From Emcibacteraceae bacterium (GTDB lineage Bacteria > Pseudomonadota > Alphaproteobacteria > Sphingomonadales > Emcibacteraceae), in NCBI GenBank assembly GCA_041396985.1, contig JAWKXO010000004.1, forward strand, positions 248,001-312,000: DNA of 64,000 bases, read 5' to 3'. The notes beneath the pieces are model-generated. The model saw nothing but the letters and a program-made list of their open reading frames with translations, made no database searches and had not been told where the DNA came from. Below, one piece after another: positions 43,600 to 52,232 of this stretch. The translations under genes were made by a program, and so were the position numbers. Positions within the stretch are counted from its first letter, which is position 1. Every line of letters starts with the position of its first letter.

Positions 43600-44355
43600 A
43601 TGTCGATCGCTCGTCTTCTTTTTTTAATTACTGTTTGTTGTGTACCACTGTCATTTGCCAGTGCCCAGAACCCGTTTGAAAACCCAAAAAACCTGACCGT
43701 GCTGCCGAAGGATATATCGCCGGAAAGGCTTCGCGGCATTATGCGCGGCTTTACCTTTGCCACCGGGGAGCGCTGTACATACTGCCATGTCAGGATCGAA
43801 GATGAAAAAGGCGCCCATTTTGATTTTGAATCCGATGACAAGGAAACCAAGAAAATCTCCCGTGAAATGATGAAAATGGTCGGCAGTATCAATCAGAATA
43901 TCCGCTCCCTCAACCGTGGCACCGATCATCAGTATACCCGCGTCATGTGCACCACTTGCCACCGCGGGCAGGCAAACCCGATGCTGATCGAACAGGTCAT
44001 GAATGAGCAGATCGCCGATGGCGGCACCGCCGCCGCCAAGACAAAATATAACGAACTTAAAGATAAATATTACGGCAAGGGCACCTTTGATTTCAGCGGC
44101 TTTACCATGGCGGAATATGCCAATAGCCTGCTCGAGGAAAATAAGCTTGATGCTGCCCTGGATATGGCCATGTTCAGCACGGAAATCGCGCCCGGTGACA
44201 GTTATACCCACACCATGGTTGGTAATGTTTATATGAAAGAAAAGAAATATGCCGATGCCATCAAGGCTTATGAAGCCGCACTTGCCATCAGCCCCGATGA
44301 AGGCAGCCTGAAAAGACAGATTGATGCCGCCAAAAAAGCAATGGCCGGTCAGTAA
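43600..44355 (+). CDS. Periplasmic dihaem c-type cytochrome with TPR tail
   Basis: A 251-residue secreted protein with signal peptide (cut near ASAQ). Two haem motifs, CTYCH (C59) and CTTCH (C117), lie in a region resembling the photosynthetic reaction-centre cytochrome family (CytoC_RC), with MRGFTFATGERC and RVMCTTCHRGQ. From about residue 170 the protein has two TPR-like helix pairs (YADAIKAYEAALAISPDEG). It should carry electrons or bind partners in the periplasm. No reaction-centre genes are seen, and such proteins are common in non-photosynthetic bacteria. GGGTAGGA precedes the ATG. Confidence 0.82.
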   Translation: MSIARLLFLITVCCVPLSFASAQNPFENPKNLTVLPKDISPERLRGIMRGFTFATGERCTYCHVRIEDEKGAHFDFESDDKETKKISREMMKMVGSINQNIRSLNRGTDHQYTRVMCTTCHRGQANPMLIEQVMNEQIADGGTAAAKTKYNELKDKYYGKGTFDFSGFTMAEYANSLLEENKLDAALDMAMFSTEIAPGDSYTHTMVGNVYMKEKKYADAIKAYEAALAISPDEGSLKRQIDAAKKAMAGQ

Positions 44356-44401
44356 TTCACGTGTGACAGAAATTTAATTTTACTGTCATAAAAATATAGT
44401 G

Positions 44402-44449
44402 TCCCTTCGATAATTTCTGATAAGATTTTATCATATTTTATTGAAGGGA
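44402..44449 (+). promoter_or_regulatory. Leader RNA that could hide the ribosome site
   Basis: Bases 44402-44413 pair with 44438-44449 in a 12 bp stem with one G-U pair, and an inner 6 bp hairpin (TGATAA with TTATCA) lies in its loop. The 3' arm contains GAAGGGA, the ribosome site of the gene that starts at 44455. If the transcript begins upstream of 44402, translation would be blocked until the stem opens. A TATAGT at 44394 could put the start inside the stem, which would weaken the model. Confidence 0.45.
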
Positions 44450-44454
44450 TTATC

Positions 44455-45594
44455 ATGTCCAGAATATCAATTCGTTTTTTATTCATTTTTTCATGCATTA
44501 TTTTTTCCGGTGCATTCGCCCAGGCCGCAGGAAAAACCGAAAATGTCATCCTGATCAGCCTTGACGGTATGCGCTGGCAGGAAGTTTTTAACGGCTTTGA
44601 CAAACGCTTTCTCGACCAGGAAGAATACGCAAAATACCACTACACTTACGCGGATTTCAAAAATAAATTCTGGGATAATAATCCCGAAGCGGCGCGAAAA
44701 AAACTGTTTCCCTTTTTATGGACCACGGTTGCGACAAAGGGACAACTTTACGGCAACCGCGAAAAAGGCAGCAATGCCAATATCACCAACAGCTATCATT
44801 TTTCCTATCCCGGCTATAATGAAATCCTGACCGGCTTTGCCGACCCGCGCATCAACAGCAATGACAAAGTGCTTAACCCCAACAAAACCTTTCTCGAATG
44901 GCTTGATGAAATGCCGGACTATAAGGGTAAAACGGCCGCTTTTGCCTCATGGGATGTTTTTCCCTATATCATCAATCAGCAGCGCAGCCATGTTTTCCTG
45001 AATGCCGGGTTTGACGATATGACCCCGCTTAATGACCGTGTTAAGGTTCTGAATAAACTGCAGCAGGACACACCAAGCCCGTGGGACAGTGTCAGAATGG
45101 ATGCATTCACCTATAATTTTGCCACCGAATATATGAAAGCAAACCATCCGAAAGCGCTTTATATTTCCTTCGGTGAAACCGATGATTTTGCCCATGACGG
45201 CTTTTATGACCAATATATGCTCGCCGCCCACCGCGCCGATGATTTTATTGGCCGCATTTGGCAATTTGTTCAAAACGACCCACAGTATAAGGATAAAACC
45301 ACCCTGCTCGTGACCACCGATCATGGCCGCGGTGATGACAGTCTTGAAAGCTGGAAAAGCCATGGCGCCCACGAAGGGCCAAACGGCAATGTCGCCTATT
45401 TTAGCGGCGATGATCAGATCTGGATGGCGGTGATCGGCCCCGATACACCGGCGAGCGGCGAAATGAAAAATACGGACGACGTCAAGCAGGCACAAATCGC
45501 CGCCACATTGATGAAACTTCTGGGCCTTGATTATCAGGGCACACATGAAAGCCTAAAAGCCGGAAAACCGATTGAGGCAATGATTAAGAAATAA
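44455..45594 (+). CDS. Secreted alkaline-phosphatase-superfamily phosphodiesterase/sulfatase-like enzyme
   Basis: A 379-residue secreted protein with signal peptide (cut near AQAA). It belongs to the alkaline phosphatase superfamily: first metal ligand in LISLDGMRW, a candidate nucleophile in SYHFSYPGYNE, and later ligands in GETDDFAHDG and TTDHGRGD with SHGAHEGP. Two zinc ions would bind here and hydrolyse phosphate esters or diesters; some relatives act on phosphonates or sulfates. It may supply phosphate, but a full Pho box is not seen. Its ribosome site lies in a stable stem. Confidence 0.8.
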   Translation: MSRISIRFLFIFSCIIFSGAFAQAAGKTENVILISLDGMRWQEVFNGFDKRFLDQEEYAKYHYTYADFKNKFWDNNPEAARKKLFPFLWTTVATKGQLYGNREKGSNANITNSYHFSYPGYNEILTGFADPRINSNDKVLNPNKTFLEWLDEMPDYKGKTAAFASWDVFPYIINQQRSHVFLNAGFDDMTPLNDRVKVLNKLQQDTPSPWDSVRMDAFTYNFATEYMKANHPKALYISFGETDDFAHDGFYDQYMLAAHRADDFIGRIWQFVQNDPQYKDKTTLLVTTDHGRGDDSLESWKSHGAHEGPNGNVAYFSGDDQIWMAVIGPDTPASGEMKNTDDVKQAQIAATLMKLLGLDYQGTHESLKAGKPIEAMIKK

Positions 45595-45660
45595 AAGACG
45601 CTTTAACAGGTCAGCCGGAAAATAGAGATAAGAATTTTCGCCAAATCAAAATAAAATTAG

Positions 45661-45689
45661 ACGTCCGCTTTCGACCCAAATCAGTCATT
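45661..45689. repeat. Degenerate palindromic intergenic repeat, copy 1
   Basis: The sequence follows the pattern GTCCGCTTT-CGACCCA-AAGCGGAC with three changes in the right arm. It lies between the phosphodiesterase gene and the split lipoprotein gene. Related copies are at 47194-47222 and 48136-48165. Confidence 0.6.
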
Positions 45690-45784
45690 ACAAAGTTGGG
45701 AAGAGTTCCTCTAAACTTGACAGTTCAATGGAAATTGCTACTGTTAATTTGTACTTAGTATCTACATCCTTGGGGTTCTCAATA

Positions 45785-47194
45785 GTGAAAAATGTGGTCT
45801 TCCACATAATTGTAATTTTACTTTTATCTTCTTGCGGAGAAAAAAACGCATCAAATGAAGGTACAAATGGCAATCATAAAACAGAGGTTCAACATATAAA
45901 TAAGGTTGAAGCCAATGGTATTATTATTGAATATACACCAAGTGACCTTAGAGACATATCTCAAACCAATAGGCTTATATTTGAAGCGGCATATTCAAGA
46001 ATATTAGGGAAAGTAGAGGTCATTATAAGATCTGCAAAATTCAAACTGGAAAGGTCAGATGACTTTAACCTATGTTTTTTCTACCATTGAATGATTTTCG
46101 GATCGCCCAAAAATGACAAATTTGTTTTAGATGATAATAGATACTCACATATCTTAATCTCAGATACATGTGTAGTTGTTTCAGCAATATCCCAGCTTGA
46201 AAATAATATTGTTATAAGTGAAAAAGCTCCCCGTAAATTTAATATCATTCGTAAAAGCTCAGGTGAATTACTAAGTGAGAAAGTGAGTTATTATGCCTTA
46301 TGGCAAATGTTTGGAGAAGAACATCCAGAGGTCGATCTTTGGGCAGATAATGGAATGCTGAAACTTCCGGATAAAGTTACTTCGGATCAATTGGTAAGAT
46401 CTATTAATGCAGGAGGTAGATATCTGGATGCAGCAATTGAAGTCGTTTATCGCAGACAAAAGTCAATAATTGATAATGCGCATTCATTGATTATGGATAA
46501 AAAAGACGAAGGGGTAAAGGTTATCCAACATCAAGAAACTTCTCCTGAGGTAATAGAAGCATTTCTGGAAACCAATTTGCTTGCCAATGGAATTATGAAT
46601 GAAAGAGAAAAAATGATGAATATTTTTCTAGCAAAATCCGCAAAACCTTACGATCAGCAAGTTTTGGAACAACTCTTTTTAGGATTAGACCGAGAGGTTG
46701 AAGATAATCGAGGTGATGCTGAAAAAGATTATAAGAAAAAAACTGAAAAAACACTAAATATTACATTTGGAAGTCCAGAAGGCAGACCAGCTTATATGAC
46801 CCCTAGGTATCTTGAAATGGGTGCGTTATTAGCTCTGGAATTGGGAGATAAAGCTATTGCATCTTTTGCGGAAAAATATAAATCTATAATTGTAAATAAT
46901 ATAATGCAAAATTTGGCTGATTTTAAAGTGATCTCAGTATTAGCCGCTCGTTCTGAATACGGAGAAAAGCTTATCATGGATTTGTTGAATAAAGTGGAGT
47001 TTGAACAGAAAGTAATACCAGTCATCCAAACACGCATTCAAGACCTCATACTAAATCGGAAGGAGCGTTCAATTCAGCTGGATGAAATCATTAAAGTGCG
47101 GTGTAATAGCCCAAATTCTTTTTTTCCTAATGGCGATAAAGACAGAGCAATGTATTTTTGTACAAAGTTAATCGAGCCATCGAGCGAAAAGTGA
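45785..47194 (+). pseudogene. Lipoprotein gene split by an in-frame TGA stop
   Basis: A GTG start at 45785 gives a lipoprotein signal (hydrophobic VFHIIVILLLSSC). The frame is broken by TGA at 46088-46090, and the next codon, ATG at 46091, continues the same frame to 47194. One base change (for example TGG to TGA) would explain this and leave one protein of about 469 residues. The C-terminal part (367 residues) is helix-rich and hydrophilic; I recognise no domain. Either it is a pseudogene, or reinitiation at the ATG makes two polypeptides. Base composition is more AT-rich than in the flanking genes. Confidence 0.6.
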
Positions 47195-47222
47195 ACGTTC
47201 GCCTTGGTCGGAAACGGACAGT
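47194..47222. repeat. Degenerate palindromic intergenic repeat, copy 2
   Basis: Read on the minus strand it is ACTGTCCGTTT-CCGACCA-AGGCGAACGTT, an inverted copy of the repeat at 45661 with several changes. It overlaps the stop codon of the split lipoprotein gene. Confidence 0.5.
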
Positions 47223-47419
47223 CAATGACCATCCAATGACACGTGCTTTAAACCTGTATTTATCTGCCCATATTTTAAGAAAAAATAGATATATACACGG
47301 GTAAAAATATTTGCTACAGGGTGAGAATTGCAGAATCTATCTGCGTGGAAAACTTTTATTTTCAATTTTGCTCGAACAGAGCTTGTTGTCATAACAGTCA
47401 GCAGAGTTTAACCGAGCAA

Positions 47420-48049
47420 ATGCTTCCCATACCAGACCCGTTAGAAGATACCGATATAGATCAAGCTGTGCTTTTTGGCTCAATCTGTGATGATCTTGTG
47501 GCGAAATCTTACAGTGTTCAATTAAATGCTTTGCCGCAGGCACTTGTAAAATTATTAAGTGACCGGGCAAGTTATGAAGACACCCTTCAATATCAACCTG
47601 CGGGAATTGGCCGGGAAACAGACCATCACAAAAATCAAACCATTCGCCGCACTGATATTGTGTGGATCGGTAATGAAATATTCCCCGATAATAAATGGAA
47701 CGAATGGGCAGATAATTTGAAAACGGCGCTCAACCGTGATTTATTTCTGGGGCTTCAATATTTTGAAAGCCATTACGCCCGATATAATGAAGGCGATTTT
47801 TATAAAAAGCATCTCGATGCTTTCAAAGGGGCCGACAACCGCAAAATATCGGTGGTGCTTTTTTTAAACGATTCATGGCAAGATACCGACGCCGGTGAAT
47901 TAAGGCTTTTTGTCGGGCCTGACGATAAGGAACAAATCCTGATTGCTCCCGAACTTGGCACCCTGGTTGTTTTTCTAAGCGATCTTATACCGCACGAAGT
48001 ATTACCGACCAACCGTACACGTTATTCAATCGCCGGTTGGTACCGATAG
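47420..48049 (+). CDS. 2OG-Fe(II) oxygenase, SM-20/prolyl hydroxylase-like
   Basis: A 209-residue oxygenase. The double-stranded beta-helix core carries the iron site HxD in YNEGDFYKKHLDAF, the distal His in SDLIPHEVLPT, and the 2-oxoglutarate-binding Arg in NRTRYSIAGWYR. It would hydroxylate a protein or small molecule with oxygen and 2-oxoglutarate. The start is uncertain: ATG 47420 gives the usual length, while a GTG at 47321 would add 33 residues of Cys-rich, poorly matching sequence. It stands alone between two palindromic repeats. Confidence 0.82.
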   Translation: MLPIPDPLEDTDIDQAVLFGSICDDLVAKSYSVQLNALPQALVKLLSDRASYEDTLQYQPAGIGRETDHHKNQTIRRTDIVWIGNEIFPDNKWNEWADNLKTALNRDLFLGLQYFESHYARYNEGDFYKKHLDAFKGADNRKISVVLFLNDSWQDTDAGELRLFVGPDDKEQILIAPELGTLVVFLSDLIPHEVLPTNRTRYSIAGWYR

Positions 48050-48135
48050 TTTTTTGAATTGAGGCTTAAGGATTTAAAAACAGAACAAATAGTTATCAAG
48101 TTCAAAATACAAAAAAAATAATCATCTACTTTTCG

Positions 48136-48165
48136 AATGTCCGCTTTGGGTCGAAGCAGGCAGTT
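48136..48165. repeat. Degenerate palindromic intergenic repeat, copy 3
   Basis: AATGTCCGCTTT-GGGTCGA followed by a changed right arm (AGCAGGCAGTT). The middle part is inverted relative to copy 1, as expected for a palindromic element inserted in either sense. Confidence 0.6.
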
Positions 48166-48306
48166 ACTTTAAACTATAATTAAATATATCTAAAATCATT
48201 CCTGAATACTCTTCTTTCTAAGTACATATTTTGCCGCTTGCTTTTACGAGAATAAAAATGTTACGGCTGATGATATAAATTTTGCCTAAAATTAAGGGAG
48301 GGTCGG

Positions 48307-49605
48307 GTGAAAGAAAATGAAATATTAAACAGAGCCGCTTCAACATTAATCCGTTATGGCGGGGAATTTTCATCATTTGTCGCTGATCATGCCAAAGGGT
48401 CCTATATTTATGACAGGGCCGGACGGGAACTGCTTGATTTCACGTCCGGTCAGATGAGCGCCATTCTTGGTCACAGCCACCCTGAAATTGTGGGGACAGT
48501 CAAATCCTCTATTGAGAAGCTGGATCATTTATTCAGCGGCATGTTAAGCGAACCTGTTGTTGATCTGGCGGAAGCGCTTATCAAGCTTACCCCCAAACCC
48601 CTTGACCGGGTTCTGTTGCTCAGCACCGGTGCTGAATCAAATGAAGCGGCGCTCAAAATGGCCCGCCTTTATACTGGGGGCTATGAAGTCATCGGCTTTG
48701 CCCAGTCATGGCACGGCATGACCGGCGGTGCATCATCCGCAACATACTCGGCCGGACGAAAAGGATATGGCCCGATGAATGTGGGCGGCATGGCGATTAT
48801 GGCCCCCAATTTATATCGCCCGACATTTGGAAGCACAGAAAATTATGACTGGAAAGCAGAACTGGACTATGGCTTTGATCTGATAGACCGGCAATCCACC
48901 GGGCAATTGGCGGCTTTCATTGCCGAGCCGATTTTAAGTTCCGGTGGTATTCTTGAATTGCCGGAAGGCTATCTTGCCGCGCTAAAAAAACACTGCGAAA
49001 AAAGGGGCATGCTGCTTGTCCTGGATGAGGCGCAAACGGGGCTGGGCCGCACCGGTGAAATTTATGCCTTTATGCGCGATAATATCGTGCCGGATATTCT
49101 GACCCTGTCCAAAACCCTTGGGGCCGGACTGCCGTTATCGGCCGTTCTGACATCCGCCGAAATTGAGGAAAAATGCCATGAACGCGGCTTTTTATTTTAT
49201 ACGACCCATGTGTCCGACCCGCTGCCCGCTGCGGTCGGTTTAACGGTAATTAATGTCCTGTTGCGTGACAGGCTGACCGAACGCGCGGCAGTGGCCGGAA
49301 AGCGTTTAAAAGCCGGGCTTAAGGATATTATGGGCCGTTATGATTGTATCGGGGATGTCCGTGGTCGCGGGTTGTTGCTGGGGATGGAAATTGTTCAGGA
49401 TAAAAAATCCAAAAAACCGGCCTCAGAACTTGGCAGCCGCATTACCAATAAAGCCATGGACCTTGGACTAAGCATGAATATCGTTAATCTGCCGGGAATG
49501 GGCGGGGTTTTCCGGATTGCACCGCCCCTTACCGTTTCTGATCAGGAAATTGATCGGGGATTATCCATTCTTGATGATGCCATTGCGAAAGCGACGAATA
49601 TTTAA
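48307..49605 (+). CDS. dgdA: 2,2-dialkylglycine decarboxylase
   Basis: A 432-residue class III PLP enzyme with segments nearly identical to dialkylglycine decarboxylase: DFTSGQMSAILGHSHPEIV, LLLSTGAESNEAALKMA, GFAQSWHGMTGGASSATYSA, AFIAEPILSSGGILELPEG, LDEAQTGLGRTG and SKTLGAGLPLSAV with the Schiff-base Lys. The enzyme decarboxylates 2-methylalanine or isovaline and passes the amino group to pyruvate. GTG is the start, behind a strong AAGGGAGGG. The LysR-type regulator DgdR, usual beside it, is missing. Confidence 0.93.
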   Translation: MKENEILNRAASTLIRYGGEFSSFVADHAKGSYIYDRAGRELLDFTSGQMSAILGHSHPEIVGTVKSSIEKLDHLFSGMLSEPVVDLAEALIKLTPKPLDRVLLLSTGAESNEAALKMARLYTGGYEVIGFAQSWHGMTGGASSATYSAGRKGYGPMNVGGMAIMAPNLYRPTFGSTENYDWKAELDYGFDLIDRQSTGQLAAFIAEPILSSGGILELPEGYLAALKKHCEKRGMLLVLDEAQTGLGRTGEIYAFMRDNIVPDILTLSKTLGAGLPLSAVLTSAEIEEKCHERGFLFYTTHVSDPLPAAVGLTVINVLLRDRLTERAAVAGKRLKAGLKDIMGRYDCIGDVRGRGLLLGMEIVQDKKSKKPASELGSRITNKAMDLGLSMNIVNLPGMGGVFRIAPPLTVSDQEIDRGLSILDDAIAKATNI

Positions 49606-49719
49606 AACAACCCAGCTAAGAAAAAATTGAATTTTCAAGGTGTTTTGATTAGTATTACTGACTTCAGTTTCATATTTAAACCTTCATAATTTACCATTAT
49701 CTGTTGATCGGAAATTTGA

Positions 49720-50742
49720 ATGATGCGTCTTAATAAATGGTTTTTTCAGTGTCTGTTTCTTTTCAATATTTTAATCTTGCCGCTTTCCGCCTGCAGCGGC
49801 AATGACGACCCGGTCGGCACATGGGAAATCAACTACCAGGACGCTGTCGGGCAGCATTATCATGATGTACTGGAACTCAAAAATGATGGGAGTTATATCA
49901 GATACGGCACAACACTATATGCTGACAAAGGCCGCTATTCATTTAAAGATAATATTATGTATTTTGAAAGTGATGTTAATAGCAATGTCAAACTGCAAAT
50001 CCCCTATAAACAGTCTGACAGCAACAGCCTTCGGTTTGAACCCATAGTCCCGCCAAACAGCGGCCAACAATGGACCCGTGTCAATCATCCGCCATATTTT
50101 CGGACAATTGAAACTGACGATCGCTTCATTCCTGCCGACATTGAACAGCTGATGTTAACCGCCCTTCAGAACGAGGCCAGAGGGTCATTTTCCGACATAA
50201 TTCCGACCGGCATTGACATCAATGAGCTTAAAAATGGACAATATCAGATTAATTTTACTTTTCTGTCCTCTTCAAACAACAAAAAGCTGGATATCAAAGT
50301 AAAGCCCTACGATTTATCTGTTAAGATCACGGATAATGCAGGTTTCCGGCAACTCCCACTTACCTCCGATTTTCTTGATTTTCCAGATATCGTCTCTGCT
50401 GCAAGAAAGGCCGGCTTAAAGGGTCCTGTAAAACGGGCAGATTTAAGGGTTTATCCCTCTTATGGTGCTGTCTGGTTCATTAACACGCCCGGTCAGGCCG
50501 CCAATATATCAGCATCAACCGGTGACCATATTAAAGAAGATGTCACCGGATATATTGCCAATTATGAAGCGGACTGGAACCATGCGGCACAGATCTGGGC
50601 GGAGGTAATGGCAAAATACACCAGGAACGATAATAAAGATGAAGGTTTCTGGTCCGCAGATCATTCAAAATACACTGATAGTGCCTCCTGTAATCAAAAT
50701 GGCGGCGTTTGGATGGTGAGTGGTGGTGGCTGGTGTAATTAA
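49720..50742 (+). CDS. Unrecognised lipoprotein with Cys-containing tail
   Basis: A 340-residue lipoprotein with lipobox LSAC (Cys25). Residues about 30-110 look like a lipocalin-type fold (VGTWEINYQDAVG, then LELKNDGSYIRYGTTLY). The middle part is of mixed strands and helices. The last 25 residues hold two Cys in DSASCNQNGGVWMVSGGGWC, which could form a disulfide. I do not recognise the family. Neighbours give no clue: a decarboxylase upstream and a convergent PhoX-like gene downstream. Confidence 0.75.
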   Translation: MMRLNKWFFQCLFLFNILILPLSACSGNDDPVGTWEINYQDAVGQHYHDVLELKNDGSYIRYGTTLYADKGRYSFKDNIMYFESDVNSNVKLQIPYKQSDSNSLRFEPIVPPNSGQQWTRVNHPPYFRTIETDDRFIPADIEQLMLTALQNEARGSFSDIIPTGIDINELKNGQYQINFTFLSSSNNKKLDIKVKPYDLSVKITDNAGFRQLPLTSDFLDFPDIVSAARKAGLKGPVKRADLRVYPSYGAVWFINTPGQAANISASTGDHIKEDVTGYIANYEADWNHAAQIWAEVMAKYTRNDNKDEGFWSADHSKYTDSASCNQNGGVWMVSGGGWCN

Positions 50743-50753
50743 GTGGTTATGAT

Positions 50754-52124
50754 TTAAACTGAAAATTTATCCCAGGGACCCGTAATCGCAAGGGTTTTTG
50801 TCGGACTTTGTATATTAACAAAGAGGATACTGCCATCCGGCGAGAAGCAGGCCCCGGCCGTTTCACTGTCCACAATCAGTCTGGCAAACGGATATAACGC
50901 CCCATCCGGCGTCACGCCCCGCATGTAATTATCGGTGTTATCATAATTATCCTCACAAACGATCAGGTGACCGAATGGCGCTACGGTAAGATTGTCACCA
51001 AAACTGAATGTATTCCTTACATCAGATTCCAGGAAAAGCTGCAACTTGCCGGGGGCGTCATTTTCCCCATCGGTGCCTTCTTTTACCGACGGCTGGTATC
51101 TCATAATCTGGCCAAAGCCTTTTACCCCACCATTGGTGCAGCAGAAATATAATTCATTATCTCCCCATGTAATTCCTTCACCACGGGCAAAGAAAACACC
51201 GCCTTTTTCATGACCTCTCAGTCTAAGGTCATCTTTTGGGCTATCCGTATCGTCAAGATCGATCCAGCGGGCCTCATGCCAGTCCCCTTGCTTAAAGGTA
51301 ACCCCGTCCCAGTTGCGGCTGTCCCCCCCTTTTTCCTGCCCTTTAAAGCCCAATGCCTGTAATTTGCCGCCCTTATCCAACTGGCCGTATACATTCGGAA
51401 TAAAGCGATAAAACAGACTGTTCGGCCGGTCTTCCGTCATATAGACAATCCCTGTGCTTGGGTCGACTGCCGCAGCTTCATGATTAAACCGGCCGAGCCC
51501 TTTTAATGGTTCAGGCTTACTAAATCTGTAACCGCCAAGTACAGGAACTTCAAACGCCCAGCCATGCGAATGACTGCCAAATTCCCCGGCAGGGGATACA
51601 ATTTCCTCGCAGGTTATCCAGCTTTGCCAAGGCGTTATTCCGCCGGCACAATTTCTAAGTGTTCCGATCAGGCTTCTGTATTCATTAACGCGCTCACCCG
51701 TTTTTGTATCATAAATAATGGTCGTCGTCCCACCAGGCAGCGGAAAGCCTTCACTGGTCTCATCAAAGGCCACAGACTGCAACCCCCTTTGCATTTTTGT
51801 CATATCAGGATCATGATTATCCATTCCAATTTCATGGTTCCGGACCAGCGCCACCTGTGACCCGGCAAGACTAAAACAGCCCATGCCGTCTGCCCGGTCC
51901 GGGACTATATAGCCGTCATCCATCCTATCACCCATTTCTGAGATAACTTTGTAGGAAAAGCCTTTTGGTAAATCAAGAATACCGTTTGGATCGGAGACCA
52001 GTTGCCCATATCCTTTTATATTATGATTGTTTGCAGCAAAGGATCTATCCGTAAAACTATTTAGAAGCCCTGCAAAGGCAAGGGTACCTGCCCCAGCAAC
52101 AAATTTTCTTCGTGTCCAGCTCAT
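50754..52124 (-). CDS. PhoX-like (DUF839) Tat-exported phosphatase
   Basis: A 456-residue secreted protein with a twin-arginine signal (TRRKFVAGAGTLAFAGLL). The PhoX/DUF839 domain shows LVRNHEIG, GGTTTIIYD, LRNCAGGITPWQSWITCEE and FNHEAAAVDPSTGIVYMTEDR. PhoX enzymes are calcium- and iron-dependent alkaline phosphatases that release phosphate in the periplasm. A degenerate Pho box lies 81-98 bases upstream, and the pst genes elsewhere in the window make a phosphate role plausible. Activity on a given ester is unproven. Confidence 0.85.
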   Translation of the reverse strand: MSWTRRKFVAGAGTLAFAGLLNSFTDRSFAANNHNIKGYGQLVSDPNGILDLPKGFSYKVISEMGDRMDDGYIVPDRADGMGCFSLAGSQVALVRNHEIGMDNHDPDMTKMQRGLQSVAFDETSEGFPLPGGTTTIIYDTKTGERVNEYRSLIGTLRNCAGGITPWQSWITCEEIVSPAGEFGSHSHGWAFEVPVLGGYRFSKPEPLKGLGRFNHEAAAVDPSTGIVYMTEDRPNSLFYRFIPNVYGQLDKGGKLQALGFKGQEKGGDSRNWDGVTFKQGDWHEARWIDLDDTDSPKDDLRLRGHEKGGVFFARGEGITWGDNELYFCCTNGGVKGFGQIMRYQPSVKEGTDGENDAPGKLQLFLESDVRNTFSFGDNLTVAPFGHLIVCEDNYDNTDNYMRGVTPDGALYPFARLIVDSETAGACFSPDGSILFVNIQSPTKTLAITGPWDKFSV

Positions 52125-52204
52125 TGCAATACTGCCTTTCCAATCAATCTACAAAATTCCAATCCGATAGTTTCTATCTTACCCCCCGAGTTCAAACAAT
52201 CAAA

Positions 52205-52222
52205 GTGAAATTTAGATGACAA
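52205..52222 (-). promoter_or_regulatory. Candidate single Pho box upstream of the PhoX-like gene
   Basis: On the minus strand TTGTCAT, a 4-base gap and ATTTCAC follow the 11-base Pho-box step. The second 7-mer is poor, so this is weaker evidence than for the porin and pstS sites. Confidence 0.35.
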
Positions 52223-52232
52223 TTAAGAGACT

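Noticed and set aside
44361..44399. Pho box upstream of the phosphodiesterase gene
   Set aside because: CTGTCAT is present once at 44383, but the positions 11 bases on either side do not match the 7-mer.
46088..46090. Selenocysteine at the in-frame TGA
   Set aside because: No SECIS-like hairpin is evident just downstream, and the context shows no redox motif. A nonsense change is simpler.
47321..47419. Upstream extension of the 2OG-Fe(II) oxygenase from GTG 47321
   Set aside because: The added 33 residues are unlike the family and the start lacks a good ribosome site.
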